Source: Isoetes taiwanensis
Taxonomy: Eukaryota > Streptophyta > Lycopodiopsida > Isoetales > Isoetaceae
DNA: 64,000 bases
Direction: 5' to 3'
Assembly (NCBI GenBank): GCA_021234155.1
Contig: JAJEKV010000006.1
Coordinates: 23,163,653 to 23,227,652, forward strand
The position numbers were made by a program, and so were the translations under genes. Shown piece by piece: positions 12,804 through 24,379 of this stretch. Every line of letters begins with the position of its first letter. The stretch's first letter is position 1. The notes under the pieces were generated by a model. The model saw only the letters and a list, made by a program, of their open reading frames with translations, was not told the DNA's origin and searched no databases.

Positions 12804-13620
12804 ATGTCAAATCTGCAAATTGACTTGAAGAATTTAGAGAAGTTGGATCGAACCAATGCACGTATTGGTTCCGAGGATGCAATCTATCCTAGAGGAGAGA
12901 GAACTCACGGGATGTGGTCACAGGGGATGAGCCAATGCCCCGGAAGAGGAAGCCGAGGGAACCTCCGGTGAAGAAAGGAGGATCGGGAAGGAGTGAGAAG
13001 AAAAAGGTAAAGGTCGAGTGGAAGAAAAAGATAACAAGGCCAAGACTACCATTATCTTTGGCCTTAAAGATCTTCATATACCGCTGATTCGTTTGAAGCG
13101 CAACAGCTAAAAGAGGGATGGGAATGTTTAGAGAAGACCTTTCTCCAAAACCACACAAGCCGTAAGATGAGGCTATGGAAGGAATTCTTCAATGCCAAGA
13201 TGCCCGGCGATGCGCTCTGGGAACACATTAGTAAGATGCATGCGTTGGAAAGTCAATTGGGGAGCCTTGAATCACCATATCGCCGATGAAGATATGGCTA
13301 TGGCATTGCTAGTAAGCCTCCCTCGATTCTTTTTGCAGCCATGAAGCGGAACTCATGGGCTGTAAACAATGAAAACTCCAATCAGAAGTTGTCAAGTGGG
13401 GAATTCTAAATGCCGATTGAGATGCAATCCGTCAGCTGTGAAGAAACCGCATTTCTTGGCGAAGGGGCGAAGGCAAGACTCTCGTGATCCTCCAACTTTG
13501 CCGGAATTGCAACAGATCGGGCACATCTCTCGCTCATTGTAGAGAACCTCGACGATCCGAGGATAAATCATCGGGGAGAAGAGAGAGCGGTGGTAGAAGA
13601 GAAACTACGCGAAAAGAAGA
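12804..13620 (+). pseudogene. copia gag, frameshifted
   Basis: It starts MSNLQIDLKNLEKLDRTN, a typical copia gag N-terminus, but the frame is lost within about 20 codons and is regained in other frames. Near 13500-13545 a degraded zinc knuckle (…IGHISRS…REP) can be read across frames. The capsid precursor cannot be made from this copy as written. Confidence 0.7.
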
Positions 13621-14159
13621 GGACTATTTGTTTTGGAAGAGACACTAGGCATGAGAAAGAGAGCGATCCCAGGGAAAGATGACGGATCGGGGAAGATTTT
13701 TCAAAGATGATAATCTCGAGACAGGAGTGAAGCGGCAGAGACATCCCAGGAGTGAAGCGGCCCGGACATCCCGACGATGGAATAACGGCCAGATCTGCTT
13801 CGGGCCCATGTTGGCCGTGAACTTCGAAGCTGAGGATGAATCGCCAAGTGATGGTGATGGATATGTTAAGGATACATGGCCTTGTATGAAGAAAAGCCCC
13901 ACTATGGTATCACCTCATGTGTGCATGGGTATTGAAGATCCGGATGAGGAATTTGACGAGGAATTTGACGGTGTGGCCACTATCACTGCAAGAACAAAGC
14001 TACTGGTGTCTGGTACCACAACACTCAATTTTCATTCTTTCCTTCACCAACGATGGGAAGAAGCCCTTGCATGCACTAGTCCAACCCTCACGCAACTCAA
14101 AGTTTGCTAGCGGAGGTTCAAGGTGAGGCACTTGAAGCCAATGCGGACACACATCGCGG

Positions 14160-15400
14160 TGTTGGATCATGGATTGCGGGGCCACCCATCTTATGACACC
14201 CCATAAAATGTGGTTCTTGACATTGGACCCGGCCGCCTCCGTGTCAATTAAGTAAATGGCATCACTTCGGCCTCCACATTGAAGGGAAGGCACTCTTGAG
14301 TCAGGTCTTTCAAATGGCGATACATCTTTGCGAAAAGGTCTTGCATGTTCCGTGATTAAAAAGAAGTTTGCTTGCTCTATCCCTTTGTGTGATGTGGGCA
14401 TTCAATTCTTTATGAATTCTCAAAATATCCATTTTTTCAATCGGGCCAAAGCCCATAGCCACAGGAGTCGAGAGAAGGCAACTGCACAAATTCTATGAAG
14501 AATCCGGTCATGGGTGGCCCTCACGGCCATTACACAAGGAGGAGGACTTGCGGTACTGTGGCATCGCCGATTGGGACATTTGAGTGAAGCCCCGCTCAAG
14601 GCCCTTATTTCCAAGCATATGGTTCTTGGCATCTCTCGCATCTACTGCGCCACTCTCCGGGCTCTGTGAGGGATGTATCATGGCCAAACAGCCTCAAGCG
14701 CACCGGTCTAAGGACCAAGGAACTTCGCCCGTCGAGTACTTGGCCTCATACACAGAGATGTTAGTGGTCCCTCTAGCGTCCGATCATTTGGTGGTGCTCG
14801 GTATTTCATGGTCATTGTGGATGATTTCTCCCGTTACACTCTGGTTTTTCCTCTCAGGTGCAAAAGTGAAGTCTTTCAATGCTTTCGGACTTGGCATAAG
14901 AAGGCTGAAAAGCAAACACAAGCAAACAAGTTCAGACTTTTCATGTGACAATGCACAAGAATATCTTTCTAAGCAGTTCTCTAATTACTTGGATGAGCAT
15001 GGCATTCAAAGGCAGCTCGGTATTCCTCATGAGCATCATCGAAGCGGCGTTGAAGCGCAAGACCGGACCCTCAAGGAGAGTGCCACGAGTATGCTCAAAT
15101 TTGTAGCCTCTCCGGATGGCTTCCGGGCGAAGCCATTGTTACAGCGAGCCTATCTATCAATCGTGACACCCACGGTTTGCACTTCAGCAGACACCATTTG
15201 AAGCTTGGTTTGGTCACATTCGGACATCGACCATCTCGCATCTTCGGTTGTCCAGATATGCTCATGTGTCATGTGGTTGTTGTAAAGAAATCAGAGGACC
15301 ATGCTTATTTTGTATCTTTGTTGGCTCTTGTCAAGATAGTAAAGGCTACCGTCTTTTGGATGCCAACACCATAAGGTAATCAAAGCTATCTGTTACATTT
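14160..15400 (+). pseudogene. copia protease and integrase, frameshifted
   Basis: The protease active-site region reads MDCGATHLMTPHKMW near 14170 (family consensus DSGATxHM). Integrase remnants follow: a pre-integrase HRRLGHL-like stretch near 14560, CEGCIMAKQPQA near 14670, then core pieces (YFMVIVDDFSRYTLVFPLRC) around 14800-14860, and AWFGH...LRLSRYAHV near 15200. Several frame changes interrupt it. Confidence 0.75.
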
Positions 15401-15919
15401 GATGAACAAGGCATGGAAGCTACCAGCTACTTTCGAGCTCATGTTATCTGATTTATTCCAAGCTCCGAGCACACTCGCCTCGGCTTGATATTCCATTTGT
15501 CAATTCAGCTCCTTCTCCCTCTCCAACCAGTCTTCCTTCGGTCTTCCTCGCTCCACCTCTCTCATCTATCCCTGTGCCTAGATCTCCCTTGTCTCCCACC
15601 CCTGTCACCAAGGTCTCACATCCATCTTCCACGCCTCCATCCTCACTTTGCCTCCACCACCTGCAGTCCTTCCTCCTCCTCTCCGCCCGGTCTAGTCGTG
15701 CTCCTAAACCCACACGAAATGCTTTCGGCTATCGTGGCACCACTCTTCTTGCCGGGCAACCTCTCATCAAGACTATCTTGACCACCATTATCCTCGTTGG
15801 TGGCATGCCGACTTAGATGAGGCCTGCGCCAATCTTGCATTTGTGCACGATCTTGTGGAGCCTCTCACAATCTCTGAAGCTTTGGCTGGACCTCATCTTG
15901 CTCACTTTGGAAACTCGCC

Positions 15920-16640
15920 ATGCAAGAGGAACTCCAATCCATGAAAGAGACTCAAGCGTGGGACTTGGTTCCATTACCTGCAGGCCGGAAGGCAATTGGC
16001 TGCAAATGGGTCTTCAAGATCAAAACTTCTGCCGACAATCACATTGAACGCCCAGAAGTCAGCCTTGTTGCCAAAGGCTTCTCTCAAATCGCAGGCTTGG
16101 ATTATGATGAGACATTCTCCCCAGTGGCTAAACTTGCCTCTATCCGAGTAGTTCTTGCCCTGGCAGCTCAAGAAAATCTGGAACTTCATCAAATGGATGT
16201 CAAGGCTGCGTTCTTGAATGGGGACCTTGCCGAAGATATTTTCATGCAGCAGCCTGAAGGCTTTGTGCAGAGCACAACCATAACCTGGTATGTAAGCTGA
16301 ATCGTTCTATTTATGGTCTCAAACAAAGTCCTCGTGCACGGTACACTAAGCTTGACAAATTCTTTACACACCACGGCTATGCTCATTTGTCAGTCTGAAT
16401 GGAATGTCTATGTTCAGTTTGCCACAGACATCGTCATTGTCGTAGTCTATGTCGATGACTTGATTCTTGCCACCAATTCCCTATCTGCCCTTCACAATCT
16501 CAAACAGCAGCTTCAGCAGGCTTTTCATATGGTTGACCTCGGTCCTCTGCATCACTGCCTTGGTCTTCAGATCATCACTCGCAATCGTACCACCCGCCTC
16601 TCTGTTCATTCATCAACAAAAAGCCATTCATAAAATCTGC
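15920..16640 (+). CDS. copia reverse transcriptase domain
   Basis: Residues MQEELQSMKETQAWDLVPLP, then KWVFKIK, GLDYDETFSPVAK, QMDVKAAFLNGDL and the catalytic VYVDDLILAT near 16450 are the diagnostic copia RT blocks. A frameshift near 16295 separates the palm halves, so the domain is not continuous. It reads on into RNase H through a further frame change near 16625. Confidence 0.88.
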
Positions 16641-16739
16641 TCTCGATTTGGCCTTTCCAATGCATCTCCCAAAGCCACTCCTCTGTCTACACATCTCAAA
16701 TTATCCCGTGATCAAGCTCCTGCTACTTCTGCTGAACAA

Positions 16740-17441
16740 GAACAGATGCATCAGATTCCATACCGCAGTGCCGTCGGCTGCCTCCTGCACATTATGGTCA
16801 GCACTCGTCCAGATATCGCAGCTGCTGTAGGTCTTGTCAGTCGGTTCATGGAACATCCTGGCCCTGCTCATTGGCAAGCGGTTAAGCGAATCATTCGCTA
16901 CTTAAAGGGCACCTCTCATCTTGGATTACTCTATGCACCTGATCAACATGATCCCGATGTTCGGCTCCGCGGCTTTGTTGATGCTGATTGGGCAGGCGAC
17001 ATTGACACTCGTAGATCCACCACAGGCTTTGCCATCATGCTCCATGGAGGATCAGTTACTTGGGTTAGCTCCAAACAGACCAGTGTTGCTCTTTCTTCCT
17101 GTGAAGCCGAGTACATGGCCACCTCTGCTGTTGTAAGGGAAACGCTTTGGCTGCGACAATTTCTTCAGGAACTGGGCTTCTCTCAACTCAGACCTACTGT
17201 GATCTTCAATGACAATAAGAGTGCCATTGCTCACCGAATCCCATTCTCCACAAACGCTCAAAACATATTGGGATTCATCACCATTTTACCCGTGAACAGG
17301 TTCAGGCTGGCACTATCATAATGCAATATCTTCCCACACATCTCATGCCCGCTGATCTGCTCACTAAGCCTCTTCCAGCAGATCTCTTTGAGCGCCACCG
17401 ACAATCTTTGGGCCTGCATGCTCTCCTTGAGCAGAGCTAAG
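16740..17441 (+). CDS. copia RNase H domain
   Basis: STRPDIAAAVGLVSRFMEHP, GFVDADWAGDIDTRRSTTG, SSCEAEYMATS and FNDNKSAIA give the RNase H Asp/Glu residues. The frame breaks near 17265. The usual C-terminal continuation (LPADLFERHRQSLGLHALLE) is readable in the next frame before a stop near 17440. This part of the element is far better preserved than gag-integrase. Confidence 0.88.
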
Positions 17442-17540
17442 GGGCAGTACCATGACAGTTGTTTGTTTTCTGTATCTCTGCTCAAATGAGCATTTGTTCA
17501 TTGTTACTTTAGATTCTCTCCGACTTCTGTTTATGTGCAG

Positions 17541-17550
17541 AATGGGGGAG
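17541..17550 (+). promoter_or_regulatory. Polypurine tract
   Basis: AATGGGGGAG directly precedes the 3' LTR and would prime plus-strand synthesis. Confidence 0.85.
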
Positions 17551-17748
17551 TGATAGAAGATATTCTTGTTAGGGTTAGTTATAGGAAGTTCTGCTCATAA
17601 AGCAGAAGTCTGCCACGTCATAAATATGGCAGAGATACGTTGTACTTTAGGATTATAAGTACCAGGCTGTTCCAACGATTCTGGACGGCTTATTTGCACA
17701 CTTCTTGGTCCTGGGTTCTTGCTCTCTTGTTTGATCCATTCTGCTACA
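17551..17748 (+). repeat. 3' LTR of copia element
   Basis: 198 bp, identical to 12475-12672, followed by the target duplication ATGGT. Confidence 0.95.
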
Positions 17749-18554
17749 ATGGTGATGCGCTGTGCCGGATTAGGCTGTAAAATCTGATTGATAAGATTGC
17801 GGCCGGAGGGGCTAATCCATTCAGGGAAAGAATAATGAGCACTAACTATTTTTCTGTACAACCCTAGTATGTTATCATCATGGAAGGGAAAGAAACCTGC
17901 TTTCAAAACAAAGAGAATGACACCACAAGACCATATGTCTGCCTTGGCACCATCATATCCCATGTTCTGTATAACCTCTGGAGCTACATAGCATGGAGAG
18001 CCACATGTAGTATGTAGCAAACCATCCAGGCCTGATTCTTGCTGCAAGGCACTCAGACCAAAATCTGATATCTTTAGATCACCTTCTGAATCCAAGAGCA
18101 AATTTTCTGGTTTCAGATCTCTGTGGTACACGCCATTGGTATGGCAATGATGCAGTGCACTGATGAGCTGTTGGAAATATTTCCTTGCATCATCTCTGCA
18201 CAGCTTCCCATGCTGAACAATCTTGTCAAAGAGCTCTCCTCCAGAGGCATACTCCATAACTAGGTAAATCTTGGTCTTGCTTGCTAACACCTCATAGAGC
18301 TGCACTATGTTGGGATGCCTCAGCAGTTTCATTGTAGAAATTTCTCTTTTGATTTGCTTCACCATTTTGGGGTGAAAGGCTTGTTCTTTATCAAGCATTT
18401 TGATGGCCACCTGCTCCCCTGTTTCTAGGTTTCTTGCTAATCTTACCTTGGCATAAGTTCCGGTTCCTAATAACCGGCCAAGTTCATATTTCCCAACTCT
18501 AGAATTCATGTCAATAACATGCAAATCTTCTTTACACACTGACGCCGAAATTTT

Positions 18555-20090
18555 TAAACAGCAGAGCAAGAGAAACAGAGCTAAATTTGTTGCAACTAAT
18601 CTTGCAAAGCAGAATATAGAACAAACGAAGAGCAGACAGAATTTAAAGACCATTCTGATGGGTGTTACCTTTAGAATAGTGATGGATTCGAGGAAGCAGG
18701 TCCTAACAACCCTGTTCATTATCATTTGGGTTCCTTTTCAAAAAGTCCGTCGGAATGGGAAGACCTTTTAGTGCACAATTTAATGAGTTAACTGTCCTTT
18801 TTGTGCGCATGTTAACTAACAATAAACGTGTGCACAATTTCGTGTTCTTGTGATATGCACGTTTTTTTTTTTAAAGGAGTAATAATTTCGTAAAAATAGG
18901 TTGAATTCTGCCTGCGCGTCCAATAGCGCCGCGCCACGTGGCAAACTTTCAAAGTTTGAATGTTAACAATTTTTTAGGTTTCTTTCTGCGCCGCGTTCTC
19001 AGCAAATGCTGCTTCTTCTCCGGCTGATTTTACCTCATCGATCAGAGCTCTACTCAACTGATTTTGAAAATTTACTTGTTTTCTCAAGATTTTACTTAAC
19101 ATTTCAAGGATTTTACTGCCGCAGAATTCAACCTAAATTGTTTCCACGTTATAATAATGTTGCTTTAGGCAACATTCTGGGATGGAAGCAACGTAGAACA
19201 TACGGGATGTCAACTAACGCCCGGCTCTCTTGGCGTCGGCGTACTTCCATCCCTATCGTTGCCTAAAGCAACATTCTTATATACGTAATGAACACATGGT
19301 TCAAATTCCGTTAAATTTCCCCAAAAATTATAAACCACTAATAACGGTGCTCAGCGTTGCTGAGTATAAGTTCGAGCTGTAAGTGTTTTGGCGGCAATGA
19401 GAAAAGCTTGTTAATAGTAGAAGCAAGTGACGGTTCCATGCACTTGGGACCCATATTTTGTAATAGCATATATCTAATGCTCGACGGTTCATACTTGGAC
19501 AATATCATGCATTTGAATTACGTTGTAGGTAGTTTGTTGTCTATAAAGCAACGTACCTACAATAAGTTGCACCAAGTAACACTACAAAATCCACAACCAT
19601 AAATTCACACATGCAACAATCCCATCGATCCGAGCCTTCGGATCGAGATTCTAGAGAGGGCGCATGCATGTCTCGCATGCATGCATTGCATGCTTTCTCT
19701 GGTTGGGAGATGACTATATTAGGCGAGGTTCTTCATCAACGTCTCATCGGGCTTCCTCTTCACTCTCAGTAATACCTTATTCTCTATTCTTTGAAACCAT
19801 ACAAGGGAGGGGCTTCTCCCTGCTTGGATTGACCAATTTGGCGTTTCTTTCATGTTATGGCATGTCCTTTCTCGGCCTTGCCTCTTCTTTGGCCATAATC
19901 TTTTGACCTTCGCCCTCGATCCCATTTTGATAAGGAAGTTCTCTTCTATTTGGGAGGTTTTTGTCGTTTTCATGCGAGCCCCATTCTAGAATCCCATCGA
20001 TCCGAGCCCTCTGATCGAGATTCTAGAGAGGGCAGAGCATGCATGTCTCGCACGCATGCATTGCATGCTTTCTCTTTAGACATATTCCTC
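18555..20090 (+). repeat. Segmental repeat Y, copy 2
   Basis: Second copy of 4780-5890, here lying directly upstream of the CIPK pseudogene start (gene on the minus strand), so it holds that gene's 5' UTR and promoter region. It is interrupted by the composite MITE at 18894-19283. Confidence 0.8.
18894..19283. mobile_element. Composite MITE insertion, 390 bp
   Basis: It is absent from repeat Y copy 1, where TAATAATTTCGTAATGAAC is continuous. Here CGTAA is duplicated on both sides (18889-18893 and 19284-19288). Inside are two inverted pairs. AGGTTGAATTCTGC at 18898-18911 pairs with GCAGAATTCAACCT at 19121-19134. AATGTTGCTTTAGGCAAC at 19156 pairs with its complement ending 19275, whose arms extend through GGGATGGAAG/CTTCCATCCC. 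This suggests two short TIR units that moved or were captured together. Confidence 0.75.
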
Positions 20091-20404
20091 ACAAAGATGG
20101 AAAGAACCTGGAAGCCCCAACTCAAGACGATACTTGAAGCCCCACCAAGGTCATGTGGGAGACTTGGTGATAGATGAGCTCATAGACTCCAGAAGGGTGT
20201 ATTCTAATGGTTTGATTTCTTCATTGGGTTTGTGTTTTGAACCATTTGGCCTTTAATATGTTCACGTGGAATGAATAAAAGTCCAAGTCCATGATTTTGG
20301 TAATAACTCCAACATAATCCATATTGCATCCACCCCATAGGTACCAGGGACCACCATATGCCATCAATATTGCTATTTCTCCCGGTCACACATTGACATG
20401 ATCT

Positions 20405-20561
20405 AAAATATACAAACCCCTATCTACCTTGGGCAAAAGTTTTGCAATCATGTATTTATGGCCCCAATATATAATCTCCTCTAACATAAAAGGTAGTTGT
20501 CCATACTAACATCCTAATATTAGATGAATTCATGAGTACTGAAAGACACAACCAAGCTAAA
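20405..20561 (+). repeat. Segmental repeat X, copy 2, left part
   Basis: Matches 1-155. The match ends at GCTAAA..., where the gene-capturing element begins, and resumes at 24479. Confidence 0.85.
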
Positions 20562-22870
20562 CAAGGGCGCACGGAGGGTTGCCCTCCATGGCCGGAGAGT
20601 GAAGTGGCTTAAGTTGTAGTTGTAGACAATAGAGTGTTTGAATCGAAATTGCTATTTTAAGACATTGACATTTTGTGAAGGTGATAGTACGCATTTGCAT
20701 TACTAAGTTCTGCTTAGGTGTTGAGGTGTTGTTGGAGTAGGATGTAGTTGGACATATGGACTTTGGGATTTGAGCACAAGGTATTGGTGTTTGGTGCTTG
20801 GTATGGAACTAGGATGGCAGAAGCATAAGGAGAAGTGTAATAAAGGAGAGAATGGATGTACATGTTTTGTGAAGTGTGTTAAATCGTAGTTGAAAGTTAT
20901 GTTTTGACATTTTATTGAAATTGGTACTTTTAGACAATAGAGTACTTGAAACCATGAGTTTATTAATAAGATGATATATATTGGAGTACTTGATAGTTGA
21001 TAATATACGAAACAATTTATGAAGAATCGAAATAGAGGAACAAGAGACTGGAGGTGGGTGTGTGCAAAAGATGTTAAGAATTATGAATTGTTTTGCATGT
21101 GAATTTTGTCCCCTTTGATGGATTGCCCTAATGTCAAGCCATCTCTATCATATACCTGTACAGACTCAAAAAGTAGGCATTATGTAGTTTCTGCGGAATC
21201 ACAACTGATAACAATATAATTGCATGCCAAACACCATAAAATAGACAGATTCATTTAAGCAAGTCATCATTGCAGAAAACAAAGTACAATATGTTCTCAA
21301 TTTCTACAATGCATATAGAAAAACGTACGTGCTTGAAACATGCTCTTTTCTTTACTTAAACAAGACTTGGAACCAAGAAAAGGAACAGGAGGCAGAAACT
21401 GCACATTAAGTGCAGAGTTTACTAACAAAGAGTATAATATGTGAACATGATTCCACTAGGCCCATAATTTGGTTTTTACAATTGAATGTGCTTTAAAAAT
21501 GTCTTTTCTTTGTTTGAGACCATAAGAGAATGTACGCTATTACTGTCCAGGTAATGGAGGCGTTTTACTTGACCAACAGTAGAATTTCAATCATTAAATA
21601 AAAAATGAATAGCTGTTTAACTGCTTTTATAATGCCACCAAAAAATTTAAATTATAATACCTTGGCCTGGGCAATTTTTTTAGATGCAAACGTAGCTAGA
21701 GTCATAATGCTCATGGAGCCAATAATGGCACGCCACTAAGTAGACTTTCTTTCAAGGATGATACTTGAAAAGAAGAAACATGAACTTTTGAGCAAGTATG
21801 CTAGTGAAACGCTTATGAAGGAGCAGACTGAAGCCAAAGAGATGCTGAATATAAAAAGATAATGTCTTTTTCCTGTTACTTCTAGACAGGGACTTCGGCC
21901 TCATGTTGTAATGCACTTTTCAGGTAAGTTGTCTGTTTCTAAACATGAGGTGTAGAGTATGCAGATCTTTTGTTCTGCTGTGCTAACCATGTTGTAACAT
22001 GGATGGGTCGCAACTCATGATGCCAAGCCTATTCAAAGGAGACATTTCTGCCAAATGGACTTCTATTTTTGTTTGCAAAATTTCACAATATTCTTACCGT
22101 ACTAGGGATTTCATGGGTCCCAGTAAGAGCAACAAATTGTATCAGATCCATCATATATGCACTATTATTTGGAGCTCCTTTAGTCTCAAACACATGGGTA
22201 ATCCTGCCACAGATTTGTCAATAAAAGAGAATTTTAGAACAAGAACCACTTGAACGTTTGAGCTGATCGTAGTTACTTGGATATCGATCTTCCCCGGTTA
22301 AACCAAAAGTTGCATGCATGTCTGTTACATATAACAAAGAGGGAAACCAAAGGAGGTTTAGTTGGGGATGGAAATCTAGAAGTGACATGTTTCTTAATGG
22401 TGCTTTTCTAATCGTGAGGCCAGCTACTTTGGTTCCAGGCTCATTGCTTCTGCTGGTGCCTGGGTCCATGGCATGCACTTATATGTGGAGTCTCAACTTT
22501 TTTTTTCCCCCAAACATATCACATAGATACCTCTCACGATGCATTGACCCAAGAGAAGCCGCTAAATAGGTTACAATCGCCGATAGAGCATGTAAAATTC
22601 CTCTATATCTCAATCAATGGCATCAGGGTGGTATCGAGATGTGCACATATGGATATCCCTGCATCAATTACAGAAACGAAAAAGAAGGTAGCACACCTGT
22701 TGCCTGCAAAGGCTAGGGAAGATATCCTTAATGTCAACACGGGCAGAGATTTTGCTGATACGGGTATCTTTGCTAACAAACATGGCATGATCCAAACAAT
22801 CAGATTTGTGAGTAGAGGAACACGACAACATTAGGAGGTGTAAACGTAGATTTGCCCTCAGCCAGAAGAG

Positions 22871-23230
22871 CTATTGAAAATTGAGCCCTTCACATAGAGC
22901 AATCGCCACTTCTTCTTTTTGGGAAGAATCCATGAAGAGGTCGCCCAATTGGAGCAAGCAATCCTCCACATGATGCACATTGTGGTCTGTTGGATCAATG
23001 GCTAAGGCAGAAACCACCTGCAAAAGATAAATTCAAAATGTCCATTAACAACCTCCATAATCATAAATTATGAATGTGTCGTATAGTACCTTTGTATGTC
23101 CTCTTAGAACAATCTCATTGCTAAGAGGGACTTGATACTCATATATATTTACAAGCTGGATCATAATCGCCGCCAACATACTGGTCATCATCTTCTTCAC
23201 CGTAATTAAGGTCTTTAGAGCGGCAATGGT
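22871..23230 (-). pseudogene. Captured WDR70-like WD40 gene fragment
   Basis: Two exons can be read on the minus strand. The upstream one contains YQVPLSNEIVLRGHTK and ends at a GT donor near 23093. The downstream one starts after TTTTGCAG at 23017 with VVSALAIDP and stops at 22871-22873. Joined in phase they give the first WD40 blade of plant WDR70-type proteins (SNEIVLKGHTK-VVSALAVDP in the family). Acidic codons (GEEDDDQY) and, further upstream near 23240, DHDDNMIGPPLPL fit the acidic and MIGPP parts of the same family. After DP the sequence departs from the family (TDHNVHHVED...). Introns are retained, so this was captured as DNA, not as a processed copy. Confidence 0.65.
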
Positions 23231-23379
23231 GGACCTATCATATTGTCATCATGATCTGCGGTGAAGTTGAACCAGGACTTGCTAGACTTCCAACCAAATC
23301 ATCTCCACCTTGACTTTGCTTTGGATGTGTTAATGATAACTCGGACTTTTAGTTCGACCACGACTTAGTAGATGTAGTA

Positions 23380-24080
23380 GCCATCGTTTCCAAACGTTTG
23401 TTTTGGAATGGATGTCCTCAAGTATACGCTTCTCTTCTTTTTCCCAAAGATAACGGAACCGAGCCCTCGGTTCTTCATGAATGTCTCACGACGGTTAGGG
23501 TATCCAGTGCACAGGTTACATTACTTATTAATGTCGAGAAGAAAACTTTCCAAATTGAACCTACACACTAAATAATCCGCAATCAAAAGGCTAAAACTTC
23601 TCACGTGCTCATATGGACAAGAACAAGAACAAAACCCAAGAGGACATGCTGAATAAAGAATAATATGATGCTTACATCACTCTCTGGCCTTGTCGAGGAC
23701 TTAGCGATACTCTGGCCCAATTTCTATTGCCTTTCTGATGGGCCCATCTTCTTGAATTTTAATCCCCTCAAAATATGCACTCCCCTTGATCGCCTATACA
23801 ACATGAAAAAAACATGAAGCACCAAATATAACAAAGAACATACTATGGCATACCATTTCTTGTGTCCTCTTTTGCTTCTCCCGAAGATCATTGAATGACT
23901 TAGAGACACCTATAAACAATAACAAGATTAAATTTGTAAGAATAGGGTTTTGCTTATTCTGTAAAATGATGAAACAAGTAAAAATTGAACATACCATATT
24001 GGTTGAGCTGGTTCGCCTTGCATTGGCAGGTTTAGCGACATGTCCGGGCTGCGTTGTTGAGTCGACACTAACAATGCTTG
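23380..24080 (-). pseudogene. Further captured exons, probably of the same gene
   Basis: Exon-like stretches with consensus borders are seen on the minus strand: near 23400-23500 (TFMKNRGLGSVIFGKKKR), 23695-23800 (AIKGSAYFEGIKIQEDGPIR) and 23855-23915 (GVSKSFNDLREKQKRTQEM followed by GTATGC). I cannot assign each to a known protein position. Order and strand match the WDR70-like fragment downstream. Confidence 0.4.
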
Positions 24081-24379
24081 CACCTTATCATGAACATGAA
24101 TATTCACTTACCATTTCTTGTTCATCATCATCGTCGGTTATATTATGACTCAACTCGATTTTGTGGCTGACCTCTTCGCGACTCCACTCCAGATTCTGGC
24201 AGCAGCCTCCAAATTTCTTCCGCAAATACACACAGGTTTCTAGAAACCTAGATGTGTTCTTATTCTTCATCGGATTGAAGCGCCGATCCCTGATCCCTGC
24301 CTTGCCAGTTACCCGGTTGGCTTCAAGAAATGAGACGTTGAGTTGTGATCGAGAGCTTACAGGAAATAGGAGGTTTGGA

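Larger units (their letters stand above)
12475..17748 (+). mobile_element. Complete Ty1-copia retrotransposon, 5.27 kb
   Basis: Identical 198 bp LTRs lie at both ends (TGATAGAAG...TGCTACA). The target duplication ATGGT is at 12470-12474 and 17749-17753, a Met-initiator primer site follows the 5' LTR, and a polypurine tract precedes the 3' LTR. Internal order gag, protease, integrase, RT, RNase H is that of copia. LTR identity means very recent insertion, yet gag to integrase is full of small frameshifts while RT-RNase H is nearly clean. Confidence 0.95.
11920..18509 (-). pseudogene. CBL-interacting protein kinase (CIPK/SnRK3) gene split by a copia insertion
   Basis: CIPKs are Ser/Thr kinases activated by calcineurin-B-like Ca2+ sensors. 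Upstream half (17749-18509): start [21 protein letters not shown] at 18509, chosen because it aligns with family N-termini; the frame upstream is 5' UTR. Seen are the glycine loop, Lys37 in [12 protein letters not shown] around 129-136, DFG 149-151 and the activation loop to APE. The frame reads RIT and then breaks at the retrotransposon. Downstream half (11920-12474) resumes at exactly that codon with TIDQILEDPWFNQGY. It then shows the NAF/FISL motif INAFEFLSMSRGLDLSAFL (about 12250-12310) and the C-terminal PPI region with GRKGHLSIA and FEVAPSFYIVEM. Besides the insertion there is a frameshift/stop just before NAF and another before PPI. No introns separate the parts, as in the intron-poor CIPK clade. 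No functional full-length product is expected. Confidence 0.92.

Noticed and set aside
13679-14110. 143-codon plus-strand frame as a separate gene
   Set aside because: It lies inside the frameshifted copia gag-protease region and reads partly out of the gag frame.
17595-17748. C-terminus of the kinase frame ([16 protein letters not shown]...)
   Set aside because: This is read-through into the antisense copia LTR, not CIPK sequence.
18510-18725. N-terminal extension of the CIPK frame (72 residues before MNSRVG)
   Set aside because: The extension is hydrophobic, unlike any CIPK N-terminus, and overlaps repeat Y sequence that also exists without the kinase; treated as 5' UTR.
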